64,000 bases of DNA from Methylococcales bacterium (GTDB lineage Bacteria > Pseudomonadota > Gammaproteobacteria > Methylococcales > Methylomonadaceae): positions 62,001 through 126,000 of the forward strand of contig JAPLRS010000029.1 of assembly GCA_026399015.1 (NCBI GenBank). Direction: 5' to 3'. The position numbers and the translations under genes were made by a program. This document shows, piece by piece, positions 19,024-29,714 of the stretch (position 1 is its first letter; every line of letters begins with the position of its first letter). The notes under the pieces are model-generated. The model saw only the letters and a list, made by a program, of their open reading frames with translations. It was not told the DNA's origin and ran no database searches.

Positions 19024-20046
19024 ATGAGTTCCACACAAAAAGATTTCTACAACATATTAGGTGTTACTGAAAGTGCTGAAACAGCTGTTATAAAAGCGGC
19101 TTACAAAGCGCTTATGATGATCTATCATCCAGATCGTTATAATGGAGACCGAGAAGAAGCAATCAGAAAAACTAAAGATATTAATGAAGCCTACAGCACA
19201 TTAATTGATCCTGATAAACGTAAAGCCTATGTAAAAACTGAATCCGGCTTTAAGGCTACAGAAAAAGAACCGACTGAAACAAATCAAAAGAATACTACAT
19301 CAGATAAAGCCAGTGACTCTGATAGTGGTTGGCTAATTGCTGTAGAGTTAGTTGAAGGCTTGGATAGCTTATATCAAAGCTTAAACATCTTATCTAAAGA
19401 TTTAAGCGCAAGTTTTAAACAAGAATTACTCGAAAACAAACGCTTTAGTGAAGCTAAGGACATAGCAGAAAAGCTTGAAGTAGAGTTTATTGAAAAATTT
19501 TTTGGTAAAAACAAAGATATTCAAAACTTCTCGCGCTGGTTACTTAGCAATGACAAGCGAAACGCTGCCCAAGAAATTAACAAAATTGTTGCGCAATCAG
19601 CGGGACATTTAATTGCTAGTGATGTTATTAGAACGATTATGGTTAAACATCAACTATCTGGTTATGATATTCCTGTATCGACTGAGAAAAGAACTGTCTA
19701 TAAATTAGGTGATATTCTGCCAGACGATGGCATTGTGTTTTATATTGATAAAACAGGTCAACATGGCTTAGCAGCAAGTCGTGATGATTTATCTATACAA
19801 GCAACTTGGCTAGAGGCAATAGCTCTTGCAGGCACCACCAGTTATCAATGGCATTTACCCTCTCGAAAAGAATTAGAGTTGTTACATGCACAAAAAGAAC
19901 TTGTAGGCGGCTTTTCTAATCATCTTTACTGGAGTTCCACAGAAAGCGATAGCTTTAATGCATGGTTCCAAAACTTTTATATTGGTGAACAATTCACTGG
20001 CAACAAAAATCTTAGCCATAGAGTAAGAACGGTACGCGCTTTTTAA
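19024..20046 (+). CDS. J-domain protein with C-terminal DUF1566 (Lcl) domain
   Basis: The N-terminus (residues 5-66) is a DnaJ J-domain with the HPD tripeptide in MIYHPDRYN, which stimulates Hsp70 ATPase. Residues 67-100 are a polar linker. The middle (about 105-220) is helical and unassigned. The C-terminal 110 residues, from YKLGDILPDDGIVFYIDK to YWSSTESDSFNAWFQNF and RVRTVRAF, match the DUF1566/Lcl type, a C-type-lectin-like fold often found in surface or phage-related proteins. No signal peptide precedes the J-domain, so it should be cytoplasmic. Its stop lies two bases from that of the convergent TauE gene. The function is unknown; the combination is the notable part. Confidence 0.8.
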   Translation: MSSTQKDFYNILGVTESAETAVIKAAYKALMMIYHPDRYNGDREEAIRKTKDINEAYSTLIDPDKRKAYVKTESGFKATEKEPTETNQKNTTSDKASDSDSGWLIAVELVEGLDSLYQSLNILSKDLSASFKQELLENKRFSEAKDIAEKLEVEFIEKFFGKNKDIQNFSRWLLSNDKRNAAQEINKIVAQSAGHLIASDVIRTIMVKHQLSGYDIPVSTEKRTVYKLGDILPDDGIVFYIDKTGQHGLAASRDDLSIQATWLEAIALAGTTSYQWHLPSRKELELLHAQKELVGGFSNHLYWSSTESDSFNAWFQNFYIGEQFTGNKNLSHRVRTVRAF

Positions 20047-20048
20047 TT

Positions 20049-20825
20049 TTAAAAAGTGTCTGGCAAAATACCTAATAAAACTTCTCTGTAGAGATCCAAC
20101 AATCCCAATAGACTCACTATAACTAATCCACCGCCTATCCAGCGCTTAAAAACCCGATCATTTCGCACGATCAAATCATGCGTCTTTAACCCCAGGTAAT
20201 GTCCGATGGCTGCGATAGGCAATAAAGTTATAGCTGCAAGAGAATGTAAATCAACTGACAACACGATAAATGTCGACATTTTAATACTGACCAGAATGAA
20301 CCATAATACAAATAAAGTATCCCGTAATTTGCGCTTGTCGACATTACGCATATAAACAGCCACCATTAACGGTGCACCTGTTAATGAAATACCCGCAACA
20401 TAACCGCCCAATATCAATAAAACCTTATCAATCCAAGCATTACTGCTTTGAATACCTTTATTTAACAACCAAATAAAACCATAAAACAGGGTAATTGTAT
20501 AAATAAAAGTATTCAGCCACAAAACCGGAAAATGCACTAAACCAAAGACCCCAATAATAGCTGGGGGAATAATGTAAACAGCTGACTTTTGCAAATAACG
20601 CCAATCAACATTATGTAAGCGGTTGAGCAAGGTTAAACCGGAGAAAAACAACAGATGTGTACCAATAATAGGTAACCATAATAAGGGATTATTCTGCACA
20701 AACAGCATCAATGGTAAACCTAAAGCCGCACCACCAAAGCCTAAACCCGTTCGCACAAAACCGGTCCATATAAAAATTAAAGCAATTGCAACTAACTGAT
20801 AAGTTGATAAATCTAATAATATCAT
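20049..20825 (-). CDS. TauE/SafE family sulfite/organosulfonate exporter-like permease
   Basis: A 258-residue inner-membrane protein with about eight hydrophobic segments. The glycine-rich N-terminal half (FVRTGLGFGGAALGLPLML, about residues 22-41) and the matching second-half motif YVAGISLTGAPLMVAVYMR (about 141-160) are the internal repeats typical of the TauE/SafE (DUF81) family. Members move sulfite, sulfoacetate or other small anions; the substrate here is not known. It is convergent with the J-domain gene and lies downstream of oadB on the same strand, but the oadB terminator separates them. Confidence 0.8.
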   Translation of the reverse strand: MILLDLSTYQLVAIALIFIWTGFVRTGLGFGGAALGLPLMLFVQNNPLLWLPIIGTHLLFFSGLTLLNRLHNVDWRYLQKSAVYIIPPAIIGVFGLVHFPVLWLNTFIYTITLFYGFIWLLNKGIQSSNAWIDKVLLILGGYVAGISLTGAPLMVAVYMRNVDKRKLRDTLFVLWFILVSIKMSTFIVLSVDLHSLAAITLLPIAAIGHYLGLKTHDLIVRNDRVFKRWIGGGLVIVSLLGLLDLYREVLLGILPDTF

Positions 20826-20906
20826 TCTGATTAACCTGACCTAAGTTACCTTAAGTCAACAACTGCTATAAATAATTGACTTGAGCAATAGCTCAAACAT
20901 GACAGA

Positions 20907-20937
20907 TAAAATAAAGAGGAGAATCCCCTTTATTTTA
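20907..20937 (-). terminator. Intrinsic terminator of the oadGAB operon
   Basis: TAAAATAAAG (20907-20916) pairs with CTTTATTTTA (20928-20937), and GG/CC pairs continue inside after one mismatch, with a five-base loop. On the minus strand the distal arm is T-rich, as expected for a terminator 12 bases after the oadB stop. Confidence 0.65.
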
Positions 20938-20948
20938 CTAAATTTAAC

Positions 20949-22076
20949 TTACTTGACTAAACTCAACAATACACCAGCAGCAACAGCAGACCCAATTACA
21001 CCCGCCACATTTGGCCCCATTGCGTGCATCAATAAATAGTTGTGTGGATTACTTTCTAACCCTAATTTGTTAGCCACTCTCGCGGCCATAGGAACAGCAG
21101 AAACGCCTGCAGCACCGATTAATGGATTGATCAGAGTGTCACTAAATCTATTCATAATTTTAGCCATAATCACACCAGAAGCAGTGCCTATAGCAAAAGC
21201 TACCGCACCTAATGCCAAAATACCTAAAGTTTGAACTTGTAAAAAGGCATCCGCGCTTAACTTAGATCCAACTGATAAGCCGAGGAAAATGGTAACGATG
21301 TTGATTAACTCATTTTGAGCTGTTTGACTTAAACGATCAACAACACCCGAAGCATTCATTAAATTACCTAAAGCAAACATCCCAATTAAAGGTGTCGCAG
21401 AAGGCAATAAGAGCACTGATAAAACCAACAACATGAGCGGGAAAACTATTTTCTCAGTTTTACTGACTGCTCGCATTTGTTGCATTTCAATTTTGCGTTC
21501 ATCTTCTGTGGTTAAAGCCCGCATAATGGGAGGCTGAATTAATGGTACTAAGGCCATATAAGAATATGCAGCTACCGCAATGGCACCGAGCAAATCAGGC
21601 GCTAGTTTAGAAGCCACATAAATAGCCGTTGGACCATCTGCACCACCAATAATCCCAATGGCCGCGGCATCTCTTAATGAAAACTCTAAACCAGGTACCG
21701 CATTAAGAGCCAAGGCACCTAACAAAGAAGCAAATATACCAAATTGAGCCGCAGCCCCAAGTAAGACAGTTTTAGGATTCGCTAACATAGGTCCAAAATC
21801 AGTCATTGCCCCAACTCCCATAAAAATAAGGAGAGGAAAAATACCCAACTTAATACCGTAGTAAAGGTAATACAAAATACCACCTTCTTCAGCGATACCC
21901 GCTACAGGAATATTACTTAGAATCGCACCAAAACCAATAGGTAATAATAATAATGGTTCAAAGCCTTTTTTAATTGCTAAAAATAGCAACAAAAAGCCGA
22001 CCAACATCATAAATGCTTGGCCAGAAGTAAAATTATATAAGCCTGTACTTTGCCAAAGTGAAAGCAAATTTTCCAT
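20949..22076 (-). CDS. oadB: Oxaloacetate decarboxylase, beta subunit (Na+ pump)
   Basis: The membrane subunit that decarboxylates carboxybiotin and couples it to Na+ export. The 375-residue protein has about nine to eleven hydrophobic segments. The central block [22 protein letters not shown] (about residues 140-161) holds the conserved Asp of the GGADGPT Na+ site, and the later [19 protein letters not shown] and [18 protein letters not shown] are family signatures. Gene order oadG-oadA-oadB on the minus strand, with 25 bases from oadA, supports a complete pump. Methylmalonyl-CoA or glutaconyl-CoA decarboxylase beta subunits are close relatives; the OadA partner makes oxaloacetate the better call. 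Confidence 0.92.
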   Translation of the reverse strand: MENLLSLWQSTGLYNFTSGQAFMMLVGFLLLFLAIKKGFEPLLLLPIGFGAILSNIPVAGIAEEGGILYYLYYGIKLGIFPLLIFMGVGAMTDFGPMLANPKTVLLGAAAQFGIFASLLGALALNAVPGLEFSLRDAAAIGIIGGADGPTAIYVASKLAPDLLGAIAVAAYSYMALVPLIQPPIMRALTTEDERKIEMQQMRAVSKTEKIVFPLMLLVLSVLLLPSATPLIGMFALGNLMNASGVVDRLSQTAQNELINIVTIFLGLSVGSKLSADAFLQVQTLGILALGAVAFAIGTASGVIMAKIMNRFSDTLINPLIGAAGVSAVPMAARVANKLGLESNPHNYLLMHAMGPNVAGVIGSAVAAGVLLSLVK

Positions 22077-22101
22077 GAATTATCTCTTGATAAAGTTTGT
22101 G

Positions 22102-23892
22102 CTATAAAGTGATTAACGCATTACCACCAGCAACCGCACCACCTTCTTTTATATGAACAGCGCTGACAGTACCCGAGAATTTTGATCTTACTTCCGTTTC
22201 CATTTTCATTGCTTCCATAATAACAACCACATCTCCCTCTTCAACTTTACTGCCGACATCAATTAATACTTTTAGTATATTACCAGCCATCGGTGCAAAT
22301 ACTATTGCTCCACTGCTTTCAGCAACTACAGGCGCCTCTTCTTGAGTAGCAGGCTGAATGGCTAATGCAGTACCAACCGGCCCTACAGTCACATTAAAGC
22401 TTCTGCCATCGACATTAACGGTGTACATACCAATAGCGCCTTCATCAGAAGACTTAGTAGAGCTTGTAGTATCATTTGCAAGGCCTGGTTTTGCAGAGGG
22501 TGCAGGTTCAAAAGCACTGGCATTACCGCGATTTGCCAAAAATTTCCAACCTACTTGCGCAAACATGCCATTTATCAAGGCATCTTCTTCAACATTTTTA
22601 GCTAGTTTAACACCTTCAGCTTTAGCTTTCTTTTTAACCTCAGCAACCAATTTAGCCATTTCTGGGGCAATTAAATCTGCAGGTCTACAGGTAATAGGTT
22701 CAGCCCCATCAAGGACGCGATCTTGCAATTCTTTATTAACAGGCGCTGGCGTTGCACCATACTCACCTTTTAACACACCTGCAGTTTCTTTGGTAATGGT
22801 TTTATATCGCTCGCCGGTTAATACATTCATGACCGCTTGTGTACCAACGATTTGAGAAGTTGGAGTAACTAAAGGTATAAAGCCTAAGTCTTCACGAACT
22901 CTCGGAATTTCTTTCATTACCTCATCAAACTTATCTGCCGCACCTTGTTCTTTTAGCTGGCTTTCCATGTTGGTTAACATACCGCCAGGAACTTGCGAGA
23001 TTAAAATACGACTATCAACCCCTTTTAGGCTACCTTCATATTGTTCATATTTTTTACGGATGTCTCTAAAATAATGCGCAATTTCTTCTAGTTTAACCAG
23101 GTCTAAACCAGTTGCACGCTCAGTATCTTCAAGACTTGCCACGATTGTTTCAGTCGCACTATGCCCGTAAGTCATACTTAATGATGAAATTGCTGTATCG
23201 ACATTATCAACACCGGCTTCAGCTGCCTTGATTAAAGTCGCTACACTTAAACCAGTAGTTGCATGGCAATGTAAATGGACAGGAATATTAGTGCTTTTCT
23301 TTAAACGGCTGACTAATTCAAAGGCGTCATAAGGCTTTAATAAACCCGCCATGTCTTTAATACAAATTGAATGAGCACCCATGTCTTCAATTTGTTTACC
23401 TAAATTAACCCAAGCATCCATAGTGTGCACAGCACTAGTAGTATATGAAATAGTACCTTGAGCATGAGCATTCGTATTAAGCACCGCTTTTACTGCATGC
23501 TCAATATTACGCATATCGTTCATCGCATCAAAAATTCGGAAAACATCAATACCATTAACAGCACAACGCTCTACAAATTTATCAACCACATCATCAGCAT
23601 AATGCCGATATCCTAAAATATTTTGGCCTCTCAACAACATTTGTTGAGGTGTTTTAGGCATGGCCGCTTTAAGTGTACGTAATCTTTCCCAATGGTCTTC
23701 GCCTAAATAGCGGATACAAGCGTCAAATGTTGCACCACCCCATGATTCAATAGACCAGTAACCTATCTGATCCAATTTCTCACAGATAGGTAGCATATCT
23801 TCAATTCGTAAACGCGTCGCTAATATAGATTGGTGAGCATCTCTTAAGACTACTTCAGTGATAGCTAGGGGCTTTTTTTTATCTTTGGCCAT
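22102..23892 (-). CDS. oadA: Oxaloacetate decarboxylase, alpha subunit (biotin protein)
   Basis: Transfers the carboxyl group of oxaloacetate to biotin. The N-terminal carboxyltransferase domain begins with [16 protein letters not shown] (about residues 14-29), holds a metal site with the HLHCHATTG motif (about 206-214), and is followed by the conserved carboxylase domain. A hinge rich in Ala, Pro, Ser and Thr (about 465-490) leads to the C-terminal biotinyl domain with EAMKMETEV; the biotinylated residue is K563. At 596 residues it is the normal OadA size. It lies between oadG and oadB. The lack of a biotin carboxylase domain separates it from pyruvate carboxylase. Confidence 0.94.
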   Translation of the reverse strand: MAKDKKKPLAITEVVLRDAHQSILATRLRIEDMLPICEKLDQIGYWSIESWGGATFDACIRYLGEDHWERLRTLKAAMPKTPQQMLLRGQNILGYRHYADDVVDKFVERCAVNGIDVFRIFDAMNDMRNIEHAVKAVLNTNAHAQGTISYTTSAVHTMDAWVNLGKQIEDMGAHSICIKDMAGLLKPYDAFELVSRLKKSTNIPVHLHCHATTGLSVATLIKAAEAGVDNVDTAISSLSMTYGHSATETIVASLEDTERATGLDLVKLEEIAHYFRDIRKKYEQYEGSLKGVDSRILISQVPGGMLTNMESQLKEQGAADKFDEVMKEIPRVREDLGFIPLVTPTSQIVGTQAVMNVLTGERYKTITKETAGVLKGEYGATPAPVNKELQDRVLDGAEPITCRPADLIAPEMAKLVAEVKKKAKAEGVKLAKNVEEDALINGMFAQVGWKFLANRGNASAFEPAPSAKPGLANDTTSSTKSSDEGAIGMYTVNVDGRSFNVTVGPVGTALAIQPATQEEAPVVAESSGAIVFAPMAGNILKVLIDVGSKVEEGDVVVIMEAMKMETEVRSKFSGTVSAVHIKEGGAVAGGNALITL

Positions 23893-23966
23893 TATTGATA
23901 AGTCTCCAGGAATCTTGTGGTTCGAAATCGTTAATTGTATTAATTACAAAACTGTTAATCTTTAAT

Positions 23967-24200
23967 TTATTTATGCTCACGACGATACTGATGTACCGCT
24001 GCTGTTATCGCTGCAACAACATTTTTGTCAATTCCACTTGAAACTGACGGTGACACACCCATAACAGGGGCTTCAGGGAAAAAACGTTGAACTAATGATG
24101 ACATTAAATTAATGGCACCCACCAACATACCCAAAAATAAGAACACGATACCCATACCAGCAAACATTAACTCAATTCCGCTGCTCATTAATTCTGCCAT
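23967..24200 (-). CDS. oadG: Oxaloacetate decarboxylase, gamma subunit
   Basis: A 77-residue protein with one N-terminal membrane helix (about residues 10-32, MFAGMGIVFLFLGMLVGAINL) and a short soluble tail ending IDKNVVAAITAAVHQYRREHK. This matches OadG, which anchors OadA to OadB and carries a zinc-binding tail in enteric forms; here the tail is His-poor. It is first in the operon, 74 bases before oadA. It is recognised mainly from position and topology. Confidence 0.85.
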   Translation of the reverse strand: MAELMSSGIELMFAGMGIVFLFLGMLVGAINLMSSLVQRFFPEAPVMGVSPSVSSGIDKNVVAAITAAVHQYRREHK

Positions 24201-24441
24201 ACTGTCAAACCTTTAATTAAAACTCTTGTAGATATTGAAAATACTGAAAACTTAGGTAAATTACGTCTAAAAAGTACTCTATTAAAGCGTAGCCCAATAA
24301 AGTTATGACACAAATAAGTCATCCTTTTAAACTTCATAGTGAATTTACTATAAAAAGCCCTGCTTACACAACCTTATAATTCCATTTATAAGACAGGAAT
24401 GTGAAGTTTTATAGATAAACCTAAGAGGACTGAGGTTAATT
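24201..24441. other. Intergenic region between tpx and oadG (promoter side of oadGAB)
   Basis: Part of a 336-base gap with no reading frame. It must hold the oadG promoter on the minus strand, but I could not pick a confident pair of hexamers. The tpx-proximal part contains the inverted repeats listed separately. Confidence 0.4.
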
Positions 24442-24487
24442 ACTAGCTCTTTTTATGAGTTTTAACAAACTAATAAAAAGAGCTAGT
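24442..24487 (-). terminator. 14-bp inverted repeat downstream of tpx
   Basis: ACTAGCTCTTTTTA (24442-24455) and TAAAAAGAGCTAGT (24474-24487) are perfect complements around an 18-base loop. A second small repeat, AATCATT (24511-24517) with AATGATT (24527-24533), lies next to the tpx stop. Together they probably end the tpx transcript; no long T-run follows. Confidence 0.5.
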
Positions 24488-24536
24488 TGGAACAAATACG
24501 TTAGTTAAGCAATCATTCACAAAAAAAATGATTCAA

Positions 24537-25034
24537 CTAGGATAACGCCGCTAAAGCATGCTCATAATTAGGCTCATGCGCGAGTTCATGCACCAATTCT
24601 GTATAAATAACTTTATCATGCTCATCAATAATAACCACAGCACGGGCTGTTAAGCCAGCTAAAAAGGTATCAACCAATTTAACACCATAGACCTCAGCAA
24701 AATCTGATCTAAAAGTTGAAACTGGAATCACATCTTTTAAACCTTCAACTTCGCAAAAACGACATTGTGCAAAAGGTAAATCAGCAGAAACAGCCAAAAC
24801 CACCGTATTATATAAATGTGAGGCCTTTTCGTTAAAAACACGAGTTGAAGTAGCACAAGTCGGTGTATCAAGACTTGGTACTATGTTTAAAACTTTTCTT
24901 TTACCTGCATAAGTAGCCAAACTTATATCGGCTAATTTAGCATTTGTAAGTAAAAAATCTGGAGCGGTGCTACCAACGGCAGGTAATTCACCTGAGGTAT
25001 TAAGCGGTTTACCCTGAAACGAAATAGTTGCCAT
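24537..25034 (-). CDS. tpx: Thiol peroxidase
   Basis: A 165-residue atypical 2-Cys peroxiredoxin that reduces H2O2 and alkyl hydroperoxides using thioredoxin. The peroxidatic cysteine is C60 in SLDTPTCATSTR; the resolving cysteine is C94 in CRFCEVEG. These are one position from their place in E. coli Tpx, and the Thr and Arg of the active site are present. No signal peptide is seen. It lies 61 bases after der on the same strand but is probably expressed on its own, as it usually is in other bacteria. Confidence 0.94.
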   Translation of the reverse strand: MATISFQGKPLNTSGELPAVGSTAPDFLLTNAKLADISLATYAGKRKVLNIVPSLDTPTCATSTRVFNEKASHLYNTVVLAVSADLPFAQCRFCEVEGLKDVIPVSTFRSDFAEVYGVKLVDTFLAGLTARAVVIIDEHDKVIYTELVHELAHEPNYEHALAALS

Positions 25035-25095
25035 AAAGAATCCCTATAATATGTCTAGTTAAATTAAATTGATCGAAGTGAAACGACCTTCTACA

Positions 25096-26496
25096 TCAAG
25101 AATCTTTCTTTGATTTTGCCCGCTTAGCCAAACGCTCACGCTTTTTAATTTCCCATTCAGTGACCTTTGTTTTCTGGCCATGAAAAGGATTTACTGGCGA
25201 TTTAAACTCTAAACGAATGGGGGTACCTGACAATCTAAGCTTTTCTCGGAAATAGTTCACCAAATAGCGCTTATAAGAAATAGGTAAAGCATCCGTTTGC
25301 ACACCATGCACGATAACAATGGGAGGATTTCTACCCCCTTGATGGGCATACTTTAATTTAATGCGCCGGGTATTCACAATTGGGGGTTGATGCGCAGTCG
25401 TGGCTTCTTTAAGAATACGCGTCAACACAGGTGTAGACATATCAATCATGGCGCATTCATATAGCTTATGCACCACGTCAAACAACTTACCTACACCACT
25501 ACCATGTAACGCTGAAATCGGATGCTTTTCTGCAAAATCTAAAAACGACAACTTAACTTCTAATTGACGTTTAACCGTTTCTTTTTGCTCAATGCTAATA
25601 CCATCCCATTTATTCAAACCAATAATTAACGCCCTACCTGCCTCAATTACTAGGCCTAATAAATGCGCATCTTGATCGGCAATACCTTCCCTAGCATCAA
25701 TCATATAAATAACGACGTTAGCTTGCTCAATAGCCTGTAAGGATTTAATAACGCTAAATTTTTCTATGGTCTCTGATACTCTTGAACGACGACGCATACC
25801 TGCTGTATCAATCAAGGTAAACTTCTTACCATTACGCTCAAAAGGAATATAAATACTATCGCGAGTAGTACCGGGTTCATCAAATACAATAACCCGCTCT
25901 TCACCAAGTAAACGATTAACCAATGTTGATTTACCAACGTTAGGTCGACCTACAACGGCAATAGCAATACCGCGCTTATTATCTTCAACTTCGGTATTAA
26001 CAGTTTTAGGCAATAACTCATTAACACGTTGCAACAACTCAGGCACACCCCGCCCATGAGAAGCTGCAATTTGCGCTGGCTCACCTAATGCCAAAGAATA
26101 AAAGTCAGAGGCCGCCATAGTGGCATCAATACCATCGACTTTATTGGTGACCAATATCGTTGGTTTATTTAACTTTCTTAAAGTACCGGCGATAACCTTA
26201 TCTGAAGCGCTTAAACCCTCTCGGGCATCCACTAAAAATAAGACGACATCTGCTTCTTCTAAAGCTATTTGTACTTGTTTTCTAGCAAAACTTTCGATGC
26301 CTTCCGCATCATCTGCAATACCGCCAGTATCAACCACTAAACAGGGGCGATCACCATGTTTAACACGGCCATATTGTCTATCTCTGGTTAAACCAGGAAA
26401 ATCAGCAACGAGAGCATCTCGACTGCGAGTTAAATAATTAAATAATGTTGATTTACCAACATTCGGGCGACCAACTAGGGCAATTACAGGTAACAT
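25096..26496 (-). CDS. der: Ribosome-biogenesis GTPase Der (EngA)
   Basis: A double-GTPase needed for 50S ribosome assembly. Two P-loops are seen, each GRPNVGKS, at residues 9-16 and again near 184, each followed by DFPGLTRDR or DEPGTTRDS switch regions and DTGG/DTAG motifs. The C-terminal KH-like domain begins near residue 355 and ends in a basic tail ([16 protein letters not shown]). At 466 residues it is of normal length. It follows bamB after three bases in the conserved gammaproteobacterial order. Confidence 0.96.
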   Translation of the reverse strand: MLPVIALVGRPNVGKSTLFNYLTRSRDALVADFPGLTRDRQYGRVKHGDRPCLVVDTGGIADDAEGIESFARKQVQIALEEADVVLFLVDAREGLSASDKVIAGTLRKLNKPTILVTNKVDGIDATMAASDFYSLALGEPAQIAASHGRGVPELLQRVNELLPKTVNTEVEDNKRGIAIAVVGRPNVGKSTLVNRLLGEERVIVFDEPGTTRDSIYIPFERNGKKFTLIDTAGMRRRSRVSETIEKFSVIKSLQAIEQANVVIYMIDAREGIADQDAHLLGLVIEAGRALIIGLNKWDGISIEQKETVKRQLEVKLSFLDFAEKHPISALHGSGVGKLFDVVHKLYECAMIDMSTPVLTRILKEATTAHQPPIVNTRRIKLKYAHQGGRNPPIVIVHGVQTDALPISYKRYLVNYFREKLRLSGTPIRLEFKSPVNPFHGQKTKVTEWEIKKRERLAKRAKSKKDS

Positions 26497-26499
26497 AAA

Positions 26500-27693
26500 T
26501 TAATTTGTAGCGACTCGTAAAGCGGCAAGAGTGCCATCTTTAGCATAAATATAAACGGTATCATTGACTACAAGAGGTTTAGCATCGATTGCACTATCAG
26601 CAATTTTTACTCTACCTAATTGACGACCGTCATTAACTGACAGCCAATGGACATATCCTTCAAAATCACCGACCACCACATAACTTCCATACACGGCGGG
26701 GGCAGTTAACTTTCTTTGATGCAATTCTTTTTGTTTCCAAAGTGATGCACCAGTGCGTTGCTCTATTTGCCAAACATCATCGGTTGCGTCTGATAAATAA
26801 AGGTGTCTAAAATCATTAGTCATGCCTGTGTAAGATGAAATAGCATCATTACGCCACATAACTTCTCCATCAGCTTCTGATATAGCAGCAGCGCCACCAC
26901 GATAACTAGCGATATAAACCACACCAGCCACTTCGATAGGATCAACATCTAAATCGACTAATCTTTCAACTTCAGATCGGCCTTTTGGAATAGCGACGGT
27001 GGTTTCCCAAGCATACTTACCGTCTAACAAGCGCAAAGCAATCATCTTACCGTTATCGTAACCTTCAATAACATGTTCACCTACGATAAGTGGCGCACCA
27101 ATACCCCGCACACTTAAGGCTGGCGCATTATGCTCATAATTCCAACGCTTACCACCGGTTTTTTCACTTAAGGCCACCATTTCACCGTCGGTGGTTCGGA
27201 CCACAACAATATCATTGGCCACAACAGGCACCGAAAGCACTTCACTTGAAACTTTAGTTTTCCAAAGTTGCACTCCTGTATCAGCATTTAAAGCAACAAC
27301 ATCCGCATCACTAGATCCTAAGATAACTGTACCAGCACCTAAACCAGGTCCAGCAGAAAGATTTAATTCGGTTTTAACTTCCCAAATAACTCGTCCGGTA
27401 TCTAAGTCTCTTGCTTCAACTAAACCTTCACGGTCTGCAATTAATAATTTACCAAAACCACTGGCGGGTATTAACTTTAAAGACTGCTCATCCGCACCTA
27501 CGCCAACTGACTCTTTCCAAACTTCTTGTATTTTAATTTCAGGCGTATATTCAAGCAAAGCAGACGGGGGATCTGAATTATCTTCCCCGCCCTTAAAATA
27601 ATTAGAAATACCATCAACAGACTCACTTAGTGTGTCCATAGCGGCACAGCCAGTTAGAGCCAAGCAAACACAAAGAAGCGTAATTAAGCGCAT
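26500..27693 (-). CDS. bamB: Outer-membrane assembly lipoprotein BamB
   Basis: A lipoprotein of the BAM complex that inserts beta-barrel proteins. Residues 1-18 form a lipoprotein signal with the lipobox LTGC, so C16 should be the acylated residue. The rest is a series of about eight PQQ-like beta-propeller blades, each with patterns such as AL(N/S)xxTGxxxW (for example ALNADTGVQLWKTKV). These are structural repeats and do not bind PQQ. Length is 397 residues. Its ATG overlaps the yfgM stop (TAATG), so the two are translationally coupled. Confidence 0.95.
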   Translation of the reverse strand: MRLITLLCVCLALTGCAAMDTLSESVDGISNYFKGGEDNSDPPSALLEYTPEIKIQEVWKESVGVGADEQSLKLIPASGFGKLLIADREGLVEARDLDTGRVIWEVKTELNLSAGPGLGAGTVILGSSDADVVALNADTGVQLWKTKVSSEVLSVPVVANDIVVVRTTDGEMVALSEKTGGKRWNYEHNAPALSVRGIGAPLIVGEHVIEGYDNGKMIALRLLDGKYAWETTVAIPKGRSEVERLVDLDVDPIEVAGVVYIASYRGGAAAISEADGEVMWRNDAISSYTGMTNDFRHLYLSDATDDVWQIEQRTGASLWKQKELHQRKLTAPAVYGSYVVVGDFEGYVHWLSVNDGRQLGRVKIADSAIDAKPLVVNDTVYIYAKDGTLAALRVATN

Positions 27694-28355
27694 TATTTTT
27701 CTGGAGTTACATTTTGAACAGCGACTTTTTCAGGCGCTGTTAAATCATCAATTTTAATTTGTAATAAAGCAGATCTATAACCACTCTCTACAGCTTTTTG
27801 ATAAGACGTTCTAGCTTGATCTAATCGATCCAATGCTACATACAAATCACCGACTAATTCGTCGTAATTTCCAGAGAAACTATTTGTAGTCGCTGGATCA
27901 ATGGTATTGACTAAAGCTAACCCTTGCTCATATTCACCCGTTGCCAACATTAAACGCACTAAACGTAATTTTGCAACGTTACTTAGTTCAGTAGATGAGC
28001 CTGCGCTTTCAGTTGTAAGAATAGCTTTTGCTTGGGCTATATCGCCAGCTTCTACTTTAACTTTTGCTAATAAAAACTGACCATAAACTGCATATTCTGT
28101 TTTTGGATACTCAGCTTTTAAACGCTCAGCCAACTTTTGTACGCTGTCTTGTTTATTGTCAGTTACAGCTTTAAGCAATTCAATATATAGTGCTGAAGCT
28201 TGCTCAGACTGAGTTGTTTTGTGCTCCTGCCAAAAATTCCAACCTAAAATAATAGCAATGCCTAAAACTAAACCAATAATGGTCGCTTGGCCGTTTTCTT
28301 TCCACCATCTTTTTAAGGCTTCTACTTGCGCTTCTTCTGTTTCGTAAATTTCCAC
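27693..28355 (-). CDS. yfgM: YfgM-type tetratricopeptide protein (SecYEG ancillary subunit)
   Basis: A 220-residue single-pass inner-membrane protein. The cytoplasmic start (METIYETEE-like, EAQVEALKRWWKENGQ) is followed by one membrane helix (about residues 23-42) and a periplasmic TPR domain to the end. YfgM associates with SecYEG and PpiD and helps periplasmic folding. Its place between hisS and bamB is conserved across gammaproteobacteria. It overlaps bamB by one base and lies 51 bases after hisS. Confidence 0.9.
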   Translation of the reverse strand: MEIYETEEAQVEALKRWWKENGQATIIGLVLGIAIILGWNFWQEHKTTQSEQASALYIELLKAVTDNKQDSVQKLAERLKAEYPKTEYAVYGQFLLAKVKVEAGDIAQAKAILTTESAGSSTELSNVAKLRLVRLMLATGEYEQGLALVNTIDPATTNSFSGNYDELVGDLYVALDRLDQARTSYQKAVESGYRSALLQIKIDDLTAPEKVAVQNVTPEK

Positions 28356-28406
28356 GTGCTTTCTCTATAAAATTTTAAAAAAGTAAACCTAACCCGCTAA
28401 ATTAGA

Positions 28407-29696
28407 CTAAGACTCACTTAGCTGGGCTACATAATTTTGTAAGAATATGATTGTTTCTTGCTGCGTCAAGGTTTGTTGTTCTTGATCAGTGCGCAACGAC
28501 TTAAGACTTAATTGACCTTTACTCACTTCATCATCACCTAAAATAAGTGCGTAATCAGCGCCTATTTTATCAGCTTTCTTAAACTGACTTTTAAAACTAC
28601 CACCACCGCAATTTACTTGTAATTTTAATCCGGGCACTTCATTTCTTAAAGTTTCTGCAAAACGTAAACCTTCACGCTCCGCTGTTTCCCCGACTCTAAT
28701 CATAAAAACATCAACGGCTTTAACATCGGGAACCAGACCAGCCACTTCAATCAACGCTAATAAGCGTTCTATTCCCATGGCAAATCCGACCGCAAAGTTA
28801 GGTTTTCCACCTAACTGCTCTACCAAGCTATCATAGCGACCACCTGCGCAGACAGTACCTTGCGAACCTAATTCGTCAGTAACCCACTCAAAGACGGTTT
28901 TACTGTAATAATCTAAACCACGCACTAATCTCGTATTAATAGTATAACTGACACCTAAATCATCTAATGCTGTCGTTAAACCTTTAAAATGTGCCAATGT
29001 TTCTGAACCCAAATAATCCATTAACGCGGGGGCATTAGCCACCAAATCAAACATTGCAGGATTTTTAGTATCTAAAATACGTAAAGGATTAGTTTGTAGG
29101 CGGCGTTTGCTATCTTCATCTAACTCATCGATATGCGCTTGAAAATATTCAACCAAAACTTGGCGATAAACAATACGCTCATCAATTGTTCCTAAGGAAT
29201 TGAGTTGTAGACAAACTTTATCGCGAATCCCTAACTTTTTCCATAAACGATCCATGATAAAAATCAATTCTGCATCAATATCAGGGCCGGCCATACCATA
29301 GGTTTCAACACCTAACTGGATAAATTGACGATACCGACCTTTTTGCGGGCGCTCATGGCGATACATAGGACCGTAATACCACAAACGATGCACTTGATTA
29401 TGCAACAATCCATGTTCCAAACAGGCTCTTAAACAGCCAGCAGTTCCTTCTGGACGTAAAGTTAAAGAATCACCATTACGATCTTCAAAAGTATACATTT
29501 CCTTTTCAACGATATCAGTCACTTCACCAATAGAGCGTTTAAAAAGTTCTGTTTTTTCTACAATAGGTAAACGGATTTCACTGTATCCATAAGTCCCCAT
29601 TACTTCTCTTAAAACCCGCTCCGTATATTGCCAAAGCGGGGTTTGATCTGGAAGCACATCATGCATGCCTCGAATTGCTTGTATCGTCTGTGCCAT
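28407..29696 (-). CDS. hisS: Histidyl-tRNA synthetase
   Basis: Charges tRNA-His. A class II synthetase of 429 residues. The N-terminus ([21 protein letters not shown]) and motif 2 ([21 protein letters not shown], about residues 108-128) are clear. The two histidine-specific motifs are present as [15 protein letters not shown] and [14 protein letters not shown]. The C-terminal anticodon-binding domain (about 325-425) closes the protein. It follows pilF after 18 bases and precedes yfgM. Confidence 0.96.
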   Translation of the reverse strand: MAQTIQAIRGMHDVLPDQTPLWQYTERVLREVMGTYGYSEIRLPIVEKTELFKRSIGEVTDIVEKEMYTFEDRNGDSLTLRPEGTAGCLRACLEHGLLHNQVHRLWYYGPMYRHERPQKGRYRQFIQLGVETYGMAGPDIDAELIFIMDRLWKKLGIRDKVCLQLNSLGTIDERIVYRQVLVEYFQAHIDELDEDSKRRLQTNPLRILDTKNPAMFDLVANAPALMDYLGSETLAHFKGLTTALDDLGVSYTINTRLVRGLDYYSKTVFEWVTDELGSQGTVCAGGRYDSLVEQLGGKPNFAVGFAMGIERLLALIEVAGLVPDVKAVDVFMIRVGETAEREGLRFAETLRNEVPGLKLQVNCGGGSFKSQFKKADKIGADYALILGDDEVSKGQLSLKSLRTDQEQQTLTQQETIIFLQNYVAQLSES

Positions 29697-29714
29697 ATTG
29701 ATCGAGTTATTCTA

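Noticed and set aside
22358-22855. 165-codon plus-strand frame inside oadA
   Set aside because: It is antisense to a clear biotin-enzyme gene and has no homology I recognise.
26500-27693. PQQ-binding enzyme suggested by PQQ-like repeats in bamB
   Set aside because: The propeller repeats are structural; the lipobox and gene neighbourhood identify BamB.
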